From Stomoxys calcitrans (Eukaryota; Arthropoda; Insecta; Diptera; Muscidae), in NCBI RefSeq assembly GCF_963082655.1, contig NC_081552.1:72730707-72794706 (forward strand): a DNA stretch of 64,000 nucleotides, written 5' to 3'. Positions 12,360 through 23,635 of this stretch are shown here, one piece after another. The notes beneath the pieces were generated by a model. The model was not told the origin of the DNA and did no database searches. It was given only the letters and a program-made list of their open reading frames with translations. The first letter of the stretch is position 1. Every line of letters begins with the position of its first letter. The translations under genes and the position numbers were made by a program.

Positions 12360-14863
12360 CTTACTTTACTTTAATTGGCTATGACAGAATATTTCTTCAA
12401 CTAGCCGAACGTAGAATAGCGTTCCAAGCGCCTCGATCTTCTGCGCTCATTCTAAAATCTCTGACACCAAGTTTCGAGGTGTCTCCCACAACTTGATCTT
12501 TCCAACGAGCTTTTGGTCGTCCCGGTTTGCGTGTACCACCGTGTTTGCCTTCAAAAGACTTCTTTGCTGGAGCTTCTTCATCAATTCTGACAACATGACC
12601 TAGCCAACGCAGCCGTTGTATTTTGATGCGTGTAACTATGCTATCGTCGTCATACAGCTCATACAGCTCGTGGTTCATACGTCGACTATATTCTCCGTTA
12701 ACGCAAACTGGTCCATATATTTTACGAAGAATCTTTCTCTCAAATACTCCAAGCACTGCCTCATCTGCTTTCACAAGTACCCATGCATCAGAACCATATA
12801 ACAGCACGGGTAGTATCAGTGTCTTGTAAAGTGTAGTCTTCGTCTGTCGAGAGATGGCCTTGTTTCTAAACTGCTTACTTAGTCCAAAGTAGCATCTGTT
12901 TGCCAGTATTATTCTTCGCTTTATCTCAAAACTGGTGTCATTCGTTTCGGTTACGGCGGTGCCGAGGTAGATAAAGTTACTGACTATCTCAAAGTTGTGG
13001 TTCCCATCTTTCTCCATGTTCTTTATCTGCTCGGTTGTACAAGGCTTTTTGGGAGTGAAGACCATACATTTCGTCTTATCTCCATTTACTGCCAGACCCA
13101 TTTTCACTGACTCTCTTTCGATTCTTTCAAAGGCTGCAGTTACTACTTCCGGTGACCGACCTATGATATCGCAATCGTCGGCAAAGGCAAGTAGCATGTG
13201 CTCTCTTGTGATTAGTGTGCCATATCTACTCATTTCTGCATCTCGTATAATCTTCTCCAGCAGGATATTAAAGAAGTCACACGAGAGGCTGTCTCCTTGT
13301 CTGAAACCTCGTTTGGTATTAAATGGTTCGAAGAGATTCTTTCCTATTCTTACTGAGGAACGCGTATCAGCAAGTGTCATCCTGCAGAGTCTTATTAATT
13401 TTGCAGGGATACCAACAAACAAAGAGGTGGTAGGTGTTGATTTGTCCTTGTCGGGTCTTTTCCAGGATTTGGCGCAGTGTGAATATCTGGTCTAGGGTGG
13501 ATTTACTAGGTCTAAAGCCGCATTGATAGGGCCCAATTATCTCATTGACTTTAGGTTTTAATCTTTCACACAGTACGCTCGAGAGTATCTTGTATGCGAT
13601 GGGGTGTTTGGTGTTTAATTCTTTGGTAGAATTTCCGGACTTCATTCTGACTCCTGTACATCTCAATTCGCTCGCACTCGCGTCTTTCCATTTCCTTTTT
13701 CTTTCTGCGGAATAGACGTTTCTCCTCTCTCCTTTTCTCCCGATACCTCTCCTTCATCTGGCGCGTTGCTACTGATTGCAGGGTTGCTCTATATACCGCA
13801 TTCTTGGCTTCAGTAGCATCTCGACACTCTTGGTCGTACCACGGGTTTTTTGGAGGAGGCTTTCGGTACCCAAGTACGGATTTCGCGGCATTTTCCATGG
13901 AGTGGGCAATAGTTTGCCACTGCGCCATTATATCATCGGAACAAGGAGTGCTTTCATCAAGCAGTTGGGTCAGTCGAGTGGAGTATGCCGCTGCCATTTG
14001 TTGTGTCTGCAGCTTTTCAATGTCCAGCTTCCGTGCAGTGTCAGATCGTACTTTCCTCGCCATGTTCAAACGGGTGCGAACCTTTGCTGCAACAAGGTAA
14101 TGGTCCGAATCTATATTCGCTCCACGGATCGATCGTACATCTAACACGCTGGATGAATGCCTTCCATCTATCACAACGTGATCAATTTGGTTTCTCGTGT
14201 TTTCATCGGGTGACAGCCATGTGGCTTTGTGGATATTTTTATGTTGAAATCTGGTGCTACTAACTACCATGTTTTTTGCCGCGGCGAAATCTATCAGCCA
14301 ACCCATTACTGGACGTTATCTCGTGGAGGCTAAACTTTCCGACTGTTGGACCAAAAATTTCTTCCTTCCCTATTTTCGCATTAAAATCTCCCAGAACGAT
14401 TTTAATATCATGGGTGGGGCAGCGGTCATATTCTCTCTCTAGGCGCTCGTAGAAAATATCCTTGGTCTGCACGTCTTTGTCTTCCATCGGGGCATGGCCA
14501 CAAATAAGACTGATGTTGAAGAATTTGGCTTTTATGCGGATTGTGGCTAGCCTCTCATCCACCGGAGTAAAGCTGGAGACTAGGTGTTTCAGTCTTCGAC
14601 TAACCACAAATCCGCAGCCAAATGCATGCCTCGTGTTATGGCAGCTATAGTATAGTTCGTCACCGTTTGGTGTTGTAGTGACGCCATTCCCAGTCCATCG
14701 CACTTCCTGTAAGGCGGTTATGTCTGCCTTGTACTTCTCTAATACATCCGCCAGCGCGTATACCGCACCTTCTCTATAAAGAGTGAGGACATTCCAGGTG
14801 CAGATCCGCAAATCATGGTCCTTTTTTCGTTTGCGTGGGTCGTCAACGTTGGGGCGGTCCGTT
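12360..14863 (-). mobile_element. RTE-type LINE copy 1: endonuclease and reverse transcriptase, broken
   Basis: The minus strand encodes an apurinic-type endonuclease (DLRICTWNVLTLYREGA, ITALQEVRWTG, VLGDFNAKIG, then NQIDHVVIDGRH and DSDHYLVAAKVR), then a reverse transcriptase (GFRPSKSTLDQIF, RQGDSLSCDFFN, and LLAFADDCDIIG with the catalytic DD). The C-terminus has RWLGHVVRIDEEAP and GRPKARWKDQV. I assign it to the RTE clade from the endonuclease type and the short TAAAG-rich 3' tail. It is inactive: there is a frameshift near 14295. About 400 bases present in copy 2 (roughly 49680-50085) are missing after the QRIK motif. The RT motif A segment is deleted between NTYHLF and IPAKLIRLC. A DINE-like element interrupts the 5' part at about 14863; the LINE continues at 16223. 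Confidence 0.9.
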
Positions 14864-16222
14864 TTTATACCCTCCACCATAAGATGGGGGGTATACTAAT
14901 TTCGTCATTCTGTTTGTAACTACTCGAAATATTCGTCTGAGACCCCATAAAGTATATATATTCTTGATCGTCGTGAAATTTTATGTCGATCTAGCCATGT
15001 CCGTCCGTCTGTCCGTCCGTCCGTCCGTCCGTCCGTCCGTCCGTCCGTCTGTCTGTCGAAAGCACGCTAACTTCCGAAGGAGTAAAGCTAGGCGCTTGAA
15101 ATTTTGCACAAATACTTCTTATTAGTGTAGGTCGGTTGGTATTGTAAATGGGCCATATCGGTCCATGTTTTGATATAGCTGCCATATAAACCGATCTTGG
15201 GTCTTGACTTCTTGAGCCTCTAGAGTGCGCAATTCTTATCCGATTTTGATGAAATTTTGCACGACGTGTTTTGTTATGACATCCAACAACTGTGATAAGT
15301 ATGGTTCAAATCGGTCCATAACCTGATATAGCTGCCATATAAACCGATCTTGGGTCTTGACTTCTTGAGCATCTAGAGTGCGCAATTCTTATCCGATTTT
15401 GATGAAATTTTGCGCGACGTGTTTTGTTATGAGATCCCACAACTGTGCCAAGTATGGTTGAAATCGGTCCATAACCTGATACAGCTGCCATATAAACCGA
15501 TCTTGGGTCTTGACTTCTTGAGCCTCTAGAGTGCGCAATTCTTATCCGATTGGAATGAAATTTTGCACGACGTGTTTTGTTATGATATCCAACAACTGTG
15601 CCAAGTATGGTTCAAATCGGTCCATAACCTGATATAGCTGTCATATAAACCGATCTTGGGTCTTGACTTCTTGAGCCTCTAGAGGGCGCAATTCTTATCC
15701 AATTTGAATGAGTGTTGGCACGTAGTATTTTGTTATGATATCCAACAACTGTGCCAAGTATGGTTCAAATCGGTTCATAACCTGATATAGCTGCCATATA
15801 AACCGATCTGGGATCTTGACTTCTTGAGCCTCTAGAGGTCGCAATTATTATCCGATTTGCCTGAAATTTTGTACGACGGATTCTCTCATGACCATTAACA
15901 TACGTGTTTATTATGGTCTGAATCGGTTTATAGCCTGATATAGCTCCCATATAAATCGATCTCTCTATTTTACTTCTTGAGCCCACAAAGGGCGCAATTC
16001 TTATTCGAATTGGCTGACATTTTACACAGGTCTCCAACATATAATTTAATTGTGGTCCAAACCGGATCATATCTTGATATCGCTCTAATAGCAGAGCAAA
16101 TCTTCTCTTTTATCCTTTTTTTGCCTAAGAAGAGATGCCGGGAAAAGAACTCGACATATGCGATCCATGGTGGAGGGTATATAAGATTCGGCCCGGCCGA
16201 ACTTAGCACGCTTTTACTTGTT
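14862..16222 (+). mobile_element. DINE-1/Helentron-like element with 153-bp minisatellite, inserted in the RTE LINE
   Basis: The 5' end is TTTTTATACCCTCCACCAT. The 3' part has the inverted copy ATGGTGGAGGGTATA at 16167-16181, a hairpin TTCGGCCCGGCCGAA at 16187-16201, and ends CTTTTACTTGTT. Between them lie TATATATTCTTGATCGTCG, GATCTAGCCATGTCCG and a GTCC microsatellite of about 50 bases from 14997. The array carries the GCCATATAAACCGATCT motif or a variant at 15181, 15334, 15487, 15640, 15793 and 15946, exactly 153 bases apart. Subterminal inverted repeats, a GTCY microsatellite, a terminal-side hairpin and a T-T target fit DINE-1-like Helentron derivatives. It has no coding capacity; minus-strand ORFs recur only because 153 is a multiple of 3. 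Confidence 0.88.
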
Positions 16223-16440
16223 ACTTTTCCTTTGTTTTTCATAGTAGTTCTATGTTTTCCGAGGGCGGGTTACTGGCCCAGCGCCCCAACCGCATGGGTT
16301 TGTGGGATTGCATGTATCCCTCGTTGTGGCGAGCCGCTTGCTCCAAGATCCGACGCTCGCCGCCAGCCACCCCTAACCTGGGAACAGACGCTGATGTTGG
16401 CCATTGGTTATTTGAAGGCGCCAATAACTCGCCAGCAATG
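16223..16440 (-). mobile_element. 5' portion of RTE LINE copy 1, displaced by the DINE-like insertion
   Basis: On the minus strand this reads into ATGAAAAACAAAGGAAAAGT and then stops at the DINE-like terminus. The LINE resumes on the far side with AAAACGGACCGCCCC. The second LINE copy has the uninterrupted equivalent near 48785-48830 (AAATAAAGGAATAGTAAAAA, then CGGGCCACCC). The GC-rich stretch upstream is probably the LINE 5' region. A block at about 16407-16440 also occurs near the 3' end of copy 2. The outer boundary is uncertain. Confidence 0.7.
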
Positions 16441-16526
16441 TCTGCTTACCCATTTTCAGCAGACAAAATCTGATGTTTTAGCAAACATTTTTGCTGTTTT
16501 AAAAAGCAAATTTGGTTGAGTGTAGG

Positions 16527-16760
16527 CTTTCCTCAAAGTCAATTTCCTCACCTTTTTGACGACATTTTTGCCTTCATTTAAAGAGTTGTACCTTTAATAA
16601 TAATGCACAATGTTAAGGATTTATTAAACTACCATTTAAGTTGGAAATCCTTAATATCAAGTAAAATATTTTCACCAAAGGAAATGTTTCGTGAAAAAGT
16701 TGGAAAATGGTCTTATTTAAATTATGTTCCTGATCTTTGGCTCCAATCTTTAAAATATAA
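16527..16760 (+). repeat. Unclassified dispersed repeat (partner at 38455-38690)
   Basis: The stretch AAATCCTTAATATCAAG, then TTTTCACCAAAGGAAATGTTTC and GTTGGAAAAT, recurs in the same order and orientation at 38565-38630. Weaker similarity extends upstream (GACATTTTTGCCTTCATTTA against GATATTTTGACCTTCATTTG). No termini or coding capacity were recognised. Confidence 0.65.
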
Positions 16761-16804
16761 AAATTAAAATATAAAATAAGGACAACACTTTTTTCAGTGT
16801 ACAC

Positions 16805-16925
16805 CTGTAGTCGTCGAAAGTGTAACACTCAGTGGCACTCCTTTCAGACTCGGCTATATAGGGGAGGTCCTTCGTTATTGGTCTTGAACTTTAAAGAAAC
16901 ATCACATCTTGATATGAGAAAAGTG
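16805..16925 (+). mobile_element. Possible decayed SINE 3' fragment
   Basis: CAGACTCGGCTATATAGGGG, then AGGTCCTTCGTTATTGGTCTTGAAC, resembles the body of the tRNA-derived SINE family (CGGACTCGGC, then CTTATAATTGAGCTTAAA). The match is weak and there is no head region. Confidence 0.35.
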
Positions 16926-17044
16926 TGTTAGTTTTTTTGTTTTTTAAGTCATTTTCCAAATTGGCATTTCCATTATCGAAATACAGACATATATTATCGA
17001 AATACAGACATGGTTATATCTTGAAATTTTTTTGAATCATTTAT

Positions 17045-17144
17045 CATACTTTGGGTACATATGCCATACTTTGGGGACATGTGTCATACTTTGGGGATAT
17101 ATTCGATACATTGGGGCCATGTGTCATACTTTAAGGACAGTTGT
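17045..17144. repeat. 20-bp tandem repeat, five copies
   Basis: CATACTTTGGGGACATGTGT or close variants start at 17045, 17065, 17085, 17105 and 17125, with exact 20-base spacing. Copies 1, 4 and 5 carry one to several substitutions. The core CTTTGGGGACA also appears singly elsewhere around bbg. Confidence 0.85.
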
Positions 17145-19778
17145 ACAATGAATAAATTCTAAGAAAAAAACTAGTCAATTAGTGCTGTAGTATTAAAAAA
17201 TGTAAAGTAAAGGTTATTATTTTTCTTTAATGTGTCATAAAACTTTGTGGGTGTTTTTTCTGAATAGAGGACGAACGCTATAGATTACGTTCTGAAAAAA
17301 TTTTAATATAGTTTCCATATGCATATATCTTTCATCAATTTTCAATTCGATGTTTGCAAATTGTTGGCTGAAAAGTTTTATTTCATATGCGTGTCAAGAA
17401 AGAAAGACTGGACCATCAAGGTATGCCTTGTTATAAAATGTAATACACTTTGAGGATAATTTTTCATACAGTGAAATAAAAGAAAGTTACACTTTTAAAA
17501 TAATTGTAGGCTCACGAAACTAATAATTTTGCAATCCTTAGTTCATTGTAATGTCAAGGATTATAAATAAATTTATTCAAATTTCCTATTAAAGAAAAGG
17601 TGCTCAAACTCCCCTCTCCTACTCCCCCCAGAATTAAAAAGAAAAAATCTGCTAGGTATAAGATTGACTATACCACAAAGTTAAGGTTTTCCATTTATTT
17701 TTTGATTTAATTATTTTCTTATATACTTAGCCCTTAATGTCTTAAAGACATAGAGTCTTTAAGGAATTCCACCAAAACCTCCACATCATCATCATCAGAG
17801 CATTATTTGAATAAACCTCTCGGTTTTAATTTTTTCTTTTTGTTTTGTTATTATTATTTATTTCCACACACAAACAAGATACTTTCGCTTTTTCCCTCAA
17901 CCATTTGAAATTTATGCGACAAAAAACCATGAAGCAACTCCATTTAACCAAATGTAAGATTTTGCACTTGTCATACCCCAAAAGAAAAAAAGTATAAGGT
18001 TTACAAACCCATATTCCTCATGACTTAAAATTGCCAAAAGACGTGGCTCTATGAAATGACATTTTGCAAAAAAGGAAAAAAGAGGTTTTATGTTTTTCTT
18101 TTTTCTTTTATTGTAATTTATGTGAGGGGTGGTATCTATGCATAAACATATTATTAAGTTTTTTTTTTTTTTGTATTATGCATGGCTTTTTGAAGAACTA
18201 TTTCTGGTTTTCGGGGGGGAGAAGACACAGTTTTAGATGTTTTTTTTTATAATTCCGTCTCCATATGTAGTTTTTCGGAGGTTTTAATTAAGGCGACATG
18301 GTTTTATGCATTTCTTTATCTTGATTTTCGGCTTGTGTTCGTTCTCAAAGCGAAACCAAAAAAAAAAAAAAACAATTCAATAATTGAAATATATAGATGA
18401 CTAAAATGGAAATTGATGTGTATAGTTAAACATAATTATAGCTTGCTAATAAATGGCACAATCAAATGTCGCTGCCGATGATGATCAACATCTGTATCTG
18501 TGTATCTGAAGATACCCATGAGTCGTTAAAAATTATTTGCCAAAAAGACACATATGGTGTTTGGGGGTAATTTATCAACTAAAAACAAAACTGAAACGAT
18601 TTTCATAAATGTTATTGATCTTAAATGCAAATACGAATATCTAAGATAAGAATGAGTTTTCAAAATTTGGCGTTATAATAATTTCTAATTATTTCTTGAT
18701 GACGCCATATGTTGCAGCAAACTTTGGACAGCTTCATAGAAAAAATTGGGACATTAAAACAAAAGAGGAATATATTTTCTTTAGAATAGTTTGAGCACAT
18801 GTTTTAGAAATTAAAACTAGACTTCCTATTTATTTTACTCCTCATCTCCCATTTTTACATATTACGGGGGATCACGAAAATAGCCTACAAATAGCTAAAA
18901 CTAGCATGGTACATAATTGGTTAAGGAGAATAGGTTGGGGACATTTTAGTACGAAAAGTTTCTCAAGACACCTTATATGATAATTTGGATTGTTTTTTTT
19001 TTTTTTACTTTGAGGCCGACTGTCCTCAAAATATGATCAAATATTTTCCAAAGGAGACCGTTTTATAGACTTTAATCTACATTACAAATACACTCTTCGG
19101 ACAAAGTCTGCTAAAATACCAAACACTGTTAGTACTAAATTTTGCTGCTATTACATCAGTAGTTGCTGTTATAGCAAACTGTTTGCAATTTAAGACTTGT
19201 AGGCTGCCTGCTGCTCAATTTATAATGCGGTTGTTGGGAGAGAAATAAAATAACATGATAAAATTGTACAAAAAATAAAATGTATAAAATATATAAAAGT
19301 AAACAACACTTCTTTTTAAATGTGTTCCCTGAGGAAGATTACTGCCTGTTATCGAAATATTTAAAATAAAACAATTTATAAAAAACACCAACATCTGCTT
19401 CTAAAAATGTGAACAATACACAATATAATAATATAACATAAAAACAAATAATAAAAGCATGCTTTGAGGACATCTCTTCTACTGAGAACTACTATCCCAA
19501 AAATATGCGAAATAATTTTTCTAGGAAAATGTTTATAATAACGCCCAACATTTTATTTTATTTAGAATAATTTTGGTTAACATACCATTTAGCCAATCTA
19601 TTTCTTATGAGAATGAATTTAATTAGTATATAGTTTCAAGGGCACATAAGGAATATATATATATTTTTGACGGCTACTTTCCCTAATCAACGTGAATGAA
19701 GCATTGTGATGATTCTAAAAGAATATTGACGTTTTTTCCAACATTCAAATAGACTATCATAAAGTATGTGAATGTAGA
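17145..19778. other. Unassigned AT-rich DNA upstream of the bbg exons, possibly intronic
   Basis: No domain-bearing ORF is seen. There are many homopolymer runs (for example near 18161-18173, 18358-18371 and 18993-19006). As the first recognised bbg exon begins after a splice acceptor, this may belong to a long bbg intron or to the 5' flank; the sequence alone does not decide. Confidence 0.35.
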
Positions 19779-20035
19779 GGCCACCGTAGCGCAGAGGTTA
19801 GCTTGTTGGCTTTTGACGCTGAACGCCAGGGTTCAAATTCTGGCGAGAATACCAGAATTTGTTTTTGTTTTTTCAGCAGTGGCGACATATGTGAGGTACT
19901 ATGCCATTTAAAAACTTCTCCCCAAAGAGGTGTCGCACTGTAAAAAATGGCCCCTTGTCATTGAGCTTAAAATTGAATCAGACAGCACTCACTTATATGT
20001 AAGAAATTAGCCCCTGTTCCTTTATAGAATATTCA
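19779..20035 (+). mobile_element. tRNA-derived SINE
   Basis: The head reads GGCCACCGTAGCGCAGAGG (A-box like TAGCGCAGAGGTTAGC). About 45 bases later comes the B box GGTTCAAATTC at 19830-19840, spaced as in a tRNA-type Pol III promoter. The body (AGGTGTCGCACTG, ATTGAGCTTAAAATTGAATC, TTCCTTTATAGAATATTCATGG) matches fragments elsewhere in the window. The acceptor arm does not pair well, so a functional tRNA gene is unlikely. Confidence 0.78.
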
Positions 20036-20492
20036 TGGCCAAATTATGTGATTGACTGTCCCAAAGTATGTAATGACTTATCTTAAGGAAATGTTTTTGA
20101 TATGGAAATCACTAACAAAATCTTTTATTTTTAGTAAAGCCCAAATATAGAAACATTTGGGGACATTATTCCCACCTTTTGGTGGGTAGTTAGTTTTTCG
20201 GAGAGTGTTTTTTTTTTTAATTTTCTTTCAAGAGAAAAATGTTCACTCCCTCTGTTCCCCCATGTTTATTTTATTATTTTCTCTTATTCGGTTTTGCTTT
20301 CTTTTTTTACAGACTATTTTTGTAATTCCTATTATTTGTAAACTCATTTCGTTTAGTTAAATTTAACCACATTTCCATTGTGTTTGCGCCCCATTCATTA
20401 ACCTTATGTTTTTTGTTTTCCACCACCACAACCACCACCTAACCCCCTCCAATGTGTGTTGGTGCGTGCTCTTGTTGTCGTGTTTTTTGCAG
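20036..20492 (+). other. Intron end upstream of bbg exon: polypyrimidine tract and splice acceptor
   Basis: The stretch is T-rich and finishes TCGTGTTTTTTGCAG, with AG at 20491-20492, a good acceptor for the exon beginning at 20493. The frame stays open upstream of the acceptor to about 20456, but that part is the intron pyrimidine tract, not coding. Confidence 0.7.
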
Positions 20493-23400
20493 ATCTTGAA
20501 CAAAGACATCTAAACAAAATGGAGAACGGCCTGCATGTCTTGCCACAGACCACGCCCATAATTGTCAGTGATTACCTAACACTATCGTCTCCACCAACCT
20601 ATTCACGTCTACCGCCTGATGGTCATGAATTTCCACCAAATTTCACAGAACCTTTAATTATGCCCCTGCCTTCCTCCACCTCCTCCAACTCGTCTTCGCC
20701 CAGCATGATGAAGTCAACCAGCCTACTGCAAAGTGTTACCACAACAACCAAAGGTGCTATGCCCGGTGACAACACCAATACCGTGTACACAGAGAAATTA
20801 TATGCCGCCTCCAAGGTGGGCCAAACAATGGTGGCTAGTACCAGGACAACACATGTGACTAGTACCACAAACAATGGTGTTACCCAGACCGTAGTGGAAG
20901 TGGAGAAACAAAAATCCTCACCCATTGTAGTGGATAAGAATAGCAATGAAATAACAGCAGCATCTCCACCACCTTTGCCCAAGTCCACACCACCACCCAC
21001 AGTGCCGCGTAAGGTCTATCGCCAGGATTTGGTGGTGAATGTAGAGGATTCACGCAGTCCCACAATGACCACTGCTGCTGGCACTCCCACCAAAATCATT
21101 ATTGACACGCGAAACAGCCGCTCCACTCAGAATCTGTCGAGTGGCAACAGCAGCGGCAGTTCTACACCCACAGCTCACAAACTGGAGGCACCCTCCTATG
21201 ATGCTGCCGACTACAAGCGTTCCTTAAGTGCTCCCCGCAGATCAAGTGATTGGCGCAAAGATGAAAAATCCGAAAAGAGTGTGCGCGACAAAATCGCCAT
21301 GTTCTCCAATGATGATTCGGCTCCCTTGGAGCCTGCCAAACCCATCAGCTTTTCCAGATCGAACAGTTCCACCAAACCTCTGAATTTGAGCACCGAAAAT
21401 CTTTTGGATAGCTCCTCGCACACGCGCTATTCGGCGGCCACCAATCTTCACAAAACACGTGCCATGAGTGTGGAAAACCTTAACGAAGTTGCTCGTCTTT
21501 ATCAGCTTTCCAAGCCTTTGCCCGCTCAAAACAACTATTCCGATTCCATGCATTCCTTGAACACACTCAATTCAGAGTACAATCAAAGTTATGCCTCATT
21601 GCCGCGTCGTCATGCCTCTACACAGCATTTGAACAGACAAATTAGCTTCTCGGGCCAGCCAGCCTACGTGCCAGATGAGGCCTCCCGCAAGGCGGCTATA
21701 ACCAATATTCTGGAGCAAAGACGCCGCAGCTTATCTAAGCTGAGAGGCTTGGTTATACCAGACCGGCCTCATGTACCGCTAGAGCCGATTTTAGACTTGC
21801 CAGAAATCAAAAGTCGGGACAGTGATCAGATGAAGGCCTCGGGCAATACATCGTCCACCGATTCCACAGATAGTGGGGTGGGCTCAGTGACCGGAGGTAT
21901 AAGTATGGGACCCCGGCCAGCCAAAAGAACGGAAATTAGTTCTACCACCACCACCACAAGCTCTGGCCTCAACAGCCCCTTGAGGCCTCTCAATGTGTCC
22001 ACACACAGCAATACCCTGAATATTGCTAATAATCGCAATTATCTGACCCAAACTTCGGGCAATGCCAGACACCAATTAGCTGGCCAAAGTGTACCGCCCC
22101 TGGTGGCCCAAAGACGTTTGGAAGCTCTAAATACCATACCACCAGCAAAGCCTCCGCGCACTTCACTAGTGGCTACTCCTCGCCAGATGCTGCATGAAGA
22201 GAGTGATTCATGCGATTCAGTGTTTTCCTCACGCATCTCCTCACCACCTATGTCTCCCTGTGTACCCCAAGTGCCCGAAAAGTTTGCCCTAACCCGCACT
22301 CTCTCCTCGGAAACCAATACCTCCATAGCCAGTTCTACCACCTCAACCTTAACCTCAGGTTCGGGATCCCAAGCCAGCTGTTCGTCGGTGGGCAGCACAC
22401 CCACTGTTGACCTAAGTCGCAGGGTTCTGAAGTCAGGCTCCAATGAGTCAGCCACAAATCGCAAAAATATTTTGGCCTCGGCCAAGTGTCGCAACGGACG
22501 CGGTGATAATTCAGTGCTGATGCGCAATCGTCCTTACGATGATGAGGATAGCACCGATGGCTATGACGAGGATGAAGTTAGAAGACATCATAAATCCAAG
22601 CCCCGATCTCTAATGTCGAGCACCAGCAGCCTTATAACCATGTCCTCAAAGGCTGCCTCCCCCACAGCTCCCATCAATTATAAATTGGTCACAAAGAACG
22701 ATCAGAATCTGGTCGATAAGGTCATCAATGTGGCCGCCTATGTTGAAATCACTTCGGATACAGATGACAGTAGTCGCAAATCGGCCGATAGCAGTTCGCC
22801 CCTTAAGCTCAGTGCCATGTTTATTGATGAAGAACGTAAGCAGAGCTTCAAAGCTGATCCCTCACAAAAGGCCTTTACCAAACCCAACACCAACAACAAC
22901 AATAATAATATCATCATACCAGCCAAAGTGGTAGCTCCCATTAGCTCCCAACCTGTACAGCCTGTAAGTCCCCAACGTGCTGTGGAGGCCATTTCACCCC
23001 TTAGCAAAAAGTCAAGCGATAGTAGTGAATTATCCCAATGGATGCATGTGGAAGTAGCTAAATCACGAACCTTGAGTTCCAGAACCCCAGAAAGAACTTT
23101 GAAGCCAGTTTTCGAGAAATTCGAAAGCAGCACCACCACAAAGACCACCTATACCAGTCTGTCGAGCAAAACAACACCCAAAATCAGTACAGCCGAGATT
23201 AGAGAGAAATTCGAACGCACCGCAGCTGCCCAAAACAACATAAACAATATCATCAATACAAACAACAACAACAACATTTCGCCCATTATCTCCACCACAA
23301 ATTTGCTCAGCGTCAAGTCACAACAACACAAGGGCAGTTATCATGAGCGTTTCTCCTCGCTGGACTCCATAGCATCGTCATCGTCGGGCGTCAGCTCAAC

Positions 23401-23635
23401 CACACAAAATGTCTCATCGACCCAAGAGAACACCACCGAATTTGGTAGTTTCTCCTCGCTTGGCAGCAATCAGAGTTTGATCACTGCTCAAGATATACAA
23501 CAGATCATTGAAGAAGCCGATCCACCTCTTAAAACACCCGAAGCCTTTATCATAGTTTTACAAAGGGATACGCCGGAATCGAGCATTGGCATTACTTTGG
23601 CCGGTGGCTCTGATTATGAAGCTAAGGAAATAACG
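20493..23635 (+). CDS. bbg: bbg large exon, low-complexity region and start of PDZ1
   Basis: This 3143-base exon runs from the acceptor TTTTTTGCAG to the donor ATAACG/GTAAGT. The upstream frame is open to the acceptor (codons CTT GAA CAA AGA CAT precede the ATG), consistent with either an internal exon or a 5' untranslated start. It encodes proline-rich patches ([17 protein letters not shown]), a conserved-looking [19 protein letters not shown] helix with a [20 protein letters not shown] tail, acidic [12 protein letters not shown], and Asn runs coded by AAC/AAT repeats. PDZ1 begins near [15 protein letters not shown] and continues in the next exon. Confidence 0.9.

Noticed and set aside
12995..13495. 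166-residue plus-strand ORF
   Set aside because: It is the complement of the RTE reverse-transcriptase frame and has no features of its own.
15306..16070. Repeated minus-strand ORFs with VYMAAISGYGPI-like segments
   Set aside because: They follow from a 153-base repeat that is a multiple of three inside non-coding DINE-like arrays. No start, no domain, and similar frames occur in every array copy.
19779..19852. Functional tRNA gene
   Set aside because: A and B boxes are present but the acceptor stem does not pair, and the sequence continues into a SINE body with other copies in the window.
20456..20518. Extension of the bbg frame upstream to a GTG at 20456
   Set aside because: This part is the intron pyrimidine tract ending in TTTTTTGCAG; the exon starts at 20493 and GTG is not a plausible start here.
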